Source of the DNA: JAIPEI01 sp964443135
GTDB taxonomy: Bacteria > Desulfobacterota > DSM-4660 > Desulfatiglandales > HGW-15
DNA: 8,867 nt
NCBI GenBank assembly: GCA_964443135.1
Contig: CAYUBQ010000113.1
Coordinates: forward strand, 1-8,867
Direction: 5' to 3'
Each line of letters starts with the position of its first letter. Position 1 is the first letter of the stretch. The notes under the pieces are model-generated. The model was not told the DNA's origin, made no database searches, and saw nothing but the letters and a program-made list of their open reading frames with translations. The position numbers and the translations under genes were made by a program. This document shows, in pieces, positions 6,299 to 8,867 of this stretch.

Positions 6299-6320
6299 AT
6301 TGTCATTTCCCATTGACAAT
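6299..6320. repeat. Inverted repeat ATTGTCA-8-TGACAAT
   Basis: Seven-base arms (6299-6305 and 6314-6320) are perfect complements with an 8-base spacer. The right arm overlaps a consensus TTGACA at 6313-6318, but no good -10 follows at the proper spacing. The position between two divergent genes makes a regulator-binding site possible. Confidence 0.35.
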
Positions 6321-6354
6321 GGATGCGAAACCCGCCATCCTTGGCCCCATGATC

Positions 6355-6382
6355 CTGCCATATTGCTTTTGAAATGCATAAT
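6355..6382 (+). promoter_or_regulatory. Possible promoter of the AAA_14/DUF4143 gene
   Basis: CTGCCA (four of six matches to TTGACA), a 16-base spacer and CATAAT (five of six matches to TATAAT). Transcription would start near 6389, leaving a short leader with GGAG at 6395-6398 before ATG 6405. Confidence 0.3.
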
Positions 6383-6404
6383 TGCAGGTAAACTGGAGAC
6401 GCCC

Positions 6405-7625
6405 ATGGATGCCTACATTCCCAGGACCCTCGAGACGGTCCTTCAACGAGCGGCCCGCGAGTTCCCGGCCGTGGTGGTGACCGGCCCCCGGCAGTCGGGG
6501 AAGACCACGCTGCTGAGGCATCTGTTCGGGTCCACCCACGGGTACGTCTCCCTGGAGGCCCCGGACGTGCGGGCCGCTGCAGAGGAGGATCCACGGGGCT
6601 TTCTCGCTGCGAACCCGCCTCCGGTGGTCTTCGACGAGGTCCAGCAGGCGCCCGGGCTGCTCCCTTACGTCAAGGAGGGGATCGACCGGGATCGGGACCG
6701 GGCGGGGCAGTACCTCCTGACCGGCTCCCAGAATCTCCTGCTCGCAGAAACCGTCACCGAGTCCCTGGCCGGGCGGGCGGCCATACTGCGCCTCCTTCCC
6801 CTCTCCCGCCGGGAGGCGGCGAACCGGCCGCAGGCGCCCCTTCCCTGGGAGCCCGGCGGGGGAGCGGCGGAGGTGGCGCCTTCCTCGATCCGTGGCCTGT
6901 GGGCCTCCTTTCTCAGGGGGCAGTACCCGGAGCTCGTGGCCCGTCCCGGGCGGGACACGGCCCTGTGGCATTCGGCCTACGTCCAGACCTACCTGGAGCG
7001 GGACGTGCGGAGCCTTCGGCAGGTGGGGGACCTCAGCCAGTACCAGGCCTTTTTGAGGGCCCTGGCCGCTCGGAGCGCCCAGCTCGTGAACCTGAGCGAG
7101 CTGGGACGGGACCTGGGCGTGGCCCTCAACACGGTCAAGGCCTGGCTCTCGGTGCTGGAGGCGACCTATCAGGTCACGGTGCTCCGTCCCTACTTCGCCA
7201 ACGTGGGGAAGCGGCTCGTCAAGACACCCAAGATCTACTTCACGGACGTGGGCACGCTCTGCTACCTGACCGGGCTGAGGGACCCGGAGCACGCGGCTTC
7301 GGGTCCCATGGCCGGGGCCATCTTCGAGACGGCCGTGCTCGCGGAGATCGTGAAGGCGCTGACCCACCGGGGGGTGGACCCCCAGGTCTACTTCTGGCGG
7401 ACCGCCGCAGGGACCGAGGTGGACTTGCTGGTGGCCCACGGGGGAAAGCTGGTGCCCGTGGAGGTGAAGACCTCGGCCACGCCGCGGCCCGCCATGGCCT
7501 CCTCCATTCGGGGCCTGCAGAGGGATTTGGGTGATCTCGCAGCCCCGGGCTTCGTGGTGCATCCCGGGGAGATGCGCCTTCCCCTGGGGCCGCGGGCGTC
7601 GGCCCTGCCGTTCAGCCGGCTATGA
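6405..7625 (+). CDS. AAA_14/DUF4143-family ATP-binding protein
   Basis: This complete 406-residue protein has the standard order for the family. An N-terminal AAA_14 ATPase carries Walker A GPRQSGKT (27-34), Walker B VVFDEVQ (74-80, D77 and E78) and the sensor-like TGSQN (106-110). The C-terminal DUF4143 half has YVQTYLERDV (192-201), a winged-helix-like stretch with NTVKAWLSVLEA (242-253), and KTPKIYFTDVG (273-283). The end contains EVDLLV (338-343) and PVEVK (351-355); this D-x(n)-ExK layout resembles the PD-(D/E)XK nuclease fold, although activity in the family is not established. The frame is open from 6054, but GGAG six bases upstream and the conserved N-terminus fix ATG 6405. The gene is transcribed away from the cyclase operon. 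The family is patchily distributed and often found in accessory DNA; its role is unknown, and nothing ties it to the peptide system except proximity. Confidence 0.93.
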   Translation: MDAYIPRTLETVLQRAAREFPAVVVTGPRQSGKTTLLRHLFGSTHGYVSLEAPDVRAAAEEDPRGFLAANPPPVVFDEVQQAPGLLPYVKEGIDRDRDRAGQYLLTGSQNLLLAETVTESLAGRAAILRLLPLSRREAANRPQAPLPWEPGGGAAEVAPSSIRGLWASFLRGQYPELVARPGRDTALWHSAYVQTYLERDVRSLRQVGDLSQYQAFLRALAARSAQLVNLSELGRDLGVALNTVKAWLSVLEATYQVTVLRPYFANVGKRLVKTPKIYFTDVGTLCYLTGLRDPEHAASGPMAGAIFETAVLAEIVKALTHRGVDPQVYFWRTAAGTEVDLLVAHGGKLVPVEVKTSATPRPAMASSIRGLQRDLGDLAAPGFVVHPGEMRLPLGPRASALPFSRL

Positions 7626-7821
7626 CCCCGTTTTCATGGACGACCGCCACCCGCGTCCCGTCCGCCAGGGTGAGCAGCACGAGGCCCGCGGCCGGGGGCG
7701 GCAGGCCCAAGGGCAGGGTCCGCCCGGCGTTCAGGCGGTCCACCACGGACCCGGCCCCGAACCGGGTCACGAGGTGCCGGGAGCAAGTCTGATTGAAACG
7801 TCCTCCGCCTCCGGTTATCAT
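7612..7821 (-). CDS. Possible small protein of unknown function (52-69 residues)
   Basis: I do not recognise this protein. The frame reads TRFGAGSVVDRLNAGRTLPL and later GLVLLTLADGTRVAVVHENG to TGA 7614-7612. Almost every third codon position is G or C from about 7785 leftward, as in the real genes nearby, and the amino-acid mix is reasonable. It meets the end of the ATPase gene tail to tail with a 14-base overlap. The first codons from ATG 7821 are poor in third-position G/C and lie over a promoter on the other strand, so GTG 7770 (52 residues) may be the true start. Neither start has a clear Shine-Dalgarno. It could be the remnant of a longer gene. Confidence 0.38.
   Translation of the reverse strand: MITGGGGRFNQTCSRHLVTRFGAGSVVDRLNAGRTLPLGLPPPAAGLVLLTLADGTRVAVVHENGVIAG
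7793..7821 (+). promoter_or_regulatory. Sigma70-type promoter of the membrane-protein gene
   Basis: TTGAAA (7793-7798, five of six matches) and TATCAT (7816-7821, five of six) are separated by exactly 17 bases. Transcription would start near 7828 and read into the gene at 7865/7910. It is the best promoter match I found in the window. Confidence 0.55.
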
Positions 7822-7833
7822 ACTCGAGGCGGA
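7804..7833. promoter_or_regulatory. Inverted repeat TCCGCCTC-14-GAGGCGGA across the promoter
   Basis: Perfect 8-base arms (7804-7811 and 7826-7833) flank the -10 element of the promoter at 7793-7821. This is a suitable position for a repressor operator. There is no following T tract, so a terminator is unlikely. The minus strand also shows TATGAT inside the loop (7822-7817). Confidence 0.4.
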
Positions 7834-7864
7834 CCCATGACACGGACGACGAGCCCGCACACCC

Positions 7865-8440
7865 ATGCGCACACACACCGGTGAAAACAGGAATCCGAGG
7901 AGCAGGCCCTTGTCCGCACGGGTGAGCCGGTACCTGGCGGCCTCGCCCCTGCCCACGGCAACCTGCCTCTTCTCCGCGGCAGCGGCCGCTGCCCTGTCGC
8001 TCCTGGGTGTCCACCTTCTCCGGGAGGGACACCCCCTGGAGTTTTTCGCGCTCCAGCTCGTCGCCCTGGGGTGGATCGGGCTGGCGGGGTTCGCCCTGGC
8101 CGACAGCCTCTCCCGGTACCGCGAATACGTTCGCATGCGGAACGTGTTCGAGCGGTACGGCCTGCGAAAGCGCATCCTCAAACGGGCCGCCGGCTCCCGC
8201 TGCCAGCGGGACGCCGCCCTGGCCGCCGCAGGGGAGATCGGCCGCGCTCACGAGGCCGGGGGATACTTCCGATCCCTGGGCTATCGGTGGTACCACGTCC
8301 TGCCCGACCGGGTGGTCGCCAACCCCCTGGTCTTCTTCTCCCCTTCCTTTCTCGTGACCGGGTTCTTCTCGAGGCGCCTCAAGAATGACGCATTCGCAAA
8401 AACCCGCTCACGCGCCGCTGGGCAGGATATCTCCTGTTGA
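7865..8440 (+). CDS. Unrecognised membrane protein with two predicted helices
   Basis: This is a 191-residue protein if read from ATG 7865. I do not recognise a named family. Residues 31-52 (an Ala/Leu-rich run, SAAAAAALSLLGVHLL) and 59-80 (FFALQLVALGWIGLAGFALA) look like two transmembrane helices with a short loop. A basic, probably cytoplasmic, tail follows (YREYVRMRNVFERYGLRKRI), then AGGYFRSLGYRWYHVLPD and NPLVFFSPSFLVTGFF, which look conserved and may lie at the membrane surface. ATG 7865 has no clear ribosome site. TTG 7910 has GAGGAG with an 8-base spacer and would give 176 residues starting just before the first helix; it may be the true start. Third-position G/C is high until about residue 172 (RRLK) and then drops, so the last 19 residues may be altered sequence. 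A good promoter lies upstream. Confidence 0.7.
   Translation: MRTHTGENRNPRSRPLSARVSRYLAASPLPTATCLFSAAAAAALSLLGVHLLREGHPLEFFALQLVALGWIGLAGFALADSLSRYREYVRMRNVFERYGLRKRILKRAAGSRCQRDAALAAAGEIGRAHEAGGYFRSLGYRWYHVLPDRVVANPLVFFSPSFLVTGFFSRRLKNDAFAKTRSRAAGQDISC
7896..7912 (+). promoter_or_regulatory. Ribosome binding site and alternative TTG start
   Basis: GAGGAG at 7896-7901 is eight bases before an in-frame TTG at 7910. ATG 7865 lacks a comparable site, so this combination may define the real N-terminus of the membrane protein. Confidence 0.4.
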
Positions 8441-8556
8441 AATCCCACGGGCTGATCTCGACGATTCGGGCTTTTTACGACCCCCATCATGGTTCATTTC
8501 TGAATCCCTATCACCATGCAAGGGCTCCGGAGCCTGGTCGTTTGTTTGGCTTAGCC
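8441..8556. other. Intergenic spacer between convergent genes, with palindrome 8523-8534
   Basis: The spacer contains a perfect 12-base palindrome, GGCTCCGGAGCC (8523-8534). It has no loop and no adjacent T tract, so it is a poor terminator candidate. Nothing else is recognised here. Confidence 0.3.
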
Positions 8557-8867
8557 TCATTCACGCTCTTTCTCAGGAATGACCTCCACGACAGCGCCCT
8601 CTTTCGCGAACATTGACTTGCGATTGAACCAAACCACCAAGGCGGCAGCCCCTGCGAACAGGTATGTGTCGTAAGGCGACGCATCCGGGAAGACTGGATT
8701 CATGACGAGAAAATGGAACAATGCCGAAAGAAGGATGCTTCCTTGCGAAGCATTGAACAGCGCGGTCACGATGACGCTCAACGCAATGCACCCCACGAAG
8801 AAGGGGGCAAACGACCACTCGCTTTGCTGCGTCCCGCTCAACAGGAAGGCCGGCAGGTGCCAGAACC
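8557..8867 (-). CDS. CPBP-family (CAAX-protease-like) membrane protein, C-terminal part
   Basis: The visible 102 residues run in from the right edge, so the N-terminus and the EExxxR motif are outside the window. They begin FWHLPAFLLSGT, matching the second conserved CPBP motif (His in a WHLP context). A membrane helix follows, then TALFNASQGSILLSALFHFL, the third motif region with a second conserved His, and finally PYDTYLF, a last helix and RKSMF. CPBP proteins are intramembrane glutamic proteases related to Rce1; bacterial members process peptides such as bacteriocins or have unknown substrates. At the usual Asn four residues after the second His there is Met (HFLVMN), with Asn one position later. 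Codon use (CAA, CTT, TTG, GCT, CAT, AAT) is less GC-rich than in all other genes here, suggesting a separate origin. It ends convergently with the membrane-protein gene. The TTG at 8841-8839 is internal and not a start. Confidence 0.82.
   Translation of the reverse strand, partial: FWHLPAFLLSGTQQSEWSFAPFFVGCIALSVIVTALFNASQGSILLSALFHFLVMNPVFPDASPYDTYLFAGAAALVVWFNRKSMFAKEGAVVEVIPEKERE

Larger units (their letters stand above)
6049..6404. other. Divergent intergenic region (356 bases)
   Basis: No convincing gene is present. The region separates the leftward cyclase operon from the rightward ATPase gene. It holds the ribosome binding site of the cyclase gene (6057-6063), a purine-rich repeat, a hairpin, a possible leftward promoter, an inverted repeat containing TTGACA, and a possible rightward promoter. 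Local G+C falls between about 6240 and 6400, as is usual for promoter DNA in GC-rich genomes. Confidence 0.7.

Noticed and set aside
6313..6341. TTGACA at 6313-6318 as the -35 of the ATPase gene promoter
   Set aside because: No -10-like hexamer at 16-18 bases downstream (ATCCTT at 17). CTGCCA-16-CATAAT closer to the gene fits better.
2509..6372. 1287-codon plus-strand open frame antisense to the cyclase
   Set aside because: It is a mirror of the minus-strand coding sequence in GC-rich DNA. The product has no recognisable domain, while the opposite frame has zinc ribbon, cyclase, Walker and TPR motifs.
6054..6404. N-terminal extension of the AAA_14/DUF4143 protein (open frame from 6054)
   Set aside because: The translation has no family resemblance before residue MDAYIPRT, and the region contains promoter-like and repeat sequences. 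ATG 6405 has a proper ribosome site.
8523..8534. GGCTCCGGAGCC palindrome as a bidirectional terminator
   Set aside because: It has no loop and no T tract on either side, so a functional intrinsic terminator is unlikely.
8557..8841. CPBP protein as a complete 94-residue gene starting at TTG 8841
   Set aside because: The frame continues upstream to the window edge with the conserved WHLPAF motif, so the TTG is internal and the gene is truncated by the window.

Overview
The window is high-GC bacterial DNA (roughly two-thirds G+C by eye) with tightly packed genes, ATGA stop/start overlaps and strong G/C preference at third codon positions. The gene content (a radical SAM/SPASM peptide maturase with a Nif11-like precursor, a class I isoprenoid-synthase-like protein, a multidomain class III nucleotide cyclase) would suit an anaerobic Desulfobacterota/Desulfuromonadales-type bacterium or a similar high-GC environmental lineage. 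This placement is inference only. A run of exactly 100 N (1706-1805) shows the sequence is a scaffold from a draft genome or MAG.

Region 1, bases 1-6048, minus strand, read right to left. This looks like one operon: a 1209-residue zinc-ribbon/nucleotide cyclase/AAA ATPase/TPR protein (6048-2419); a class I isoprenoid-synthase-like protein joined to it by an ATGA overlap and interrupted by the assembly gap (2422-1533); a radical SAM/SPASM protein (1576 down to about 480, with the open frame running to 257); a 78-residue Nif11-like peptide with its own strong Shine-Dalgarno (480-244); and, after 130 bases, the first 37 residues of what looks like a cobalamin-type radical SAM protein (113-1, running off the edge). 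The most striking point is that the peptide ends in CIDDYY, and the same six residues sit in the Asp-rich motif of the isoprenoid-synthase-like protein two genes upstream, with 18 of 19 bases identical. I read the region as a candidate RiPP (ribosomally made, modified peptide) system that pairs radical SAM chemistry with an isoprenoid-type enzyme and a cyclase/ATPase regulator. I do not know a described system of this make-up.

Region 2, bases 6049-6404, is a 356-base divergent intergenic region. It holds a possible extended -10 promoter for the operon, a perfect 8-bp-arm hairpin in the predicted operon leader, a second inverted repeat, and a possible promoter for the rightward gene.

Region 3, bases 6405-8440. 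A complete AAA_14/DUF4143 ATPase (plus strand) is followed tail to tail by a possible small minus-strand gene. A good sigma70-like promoter then precedes an unrecognised two-helix membrane protein (plus strand).

Region 4, bases 8441-8867. After a 116-base gap comes the C-terminal part of a CPBP-family (CAAX-protease-like) membrane protein on the minus strand. Its codon use is clearly less GC-rich than the rest, which suggests a different origin. No tRNA, rRNA, CRISPR array or insertion sequence was seen.
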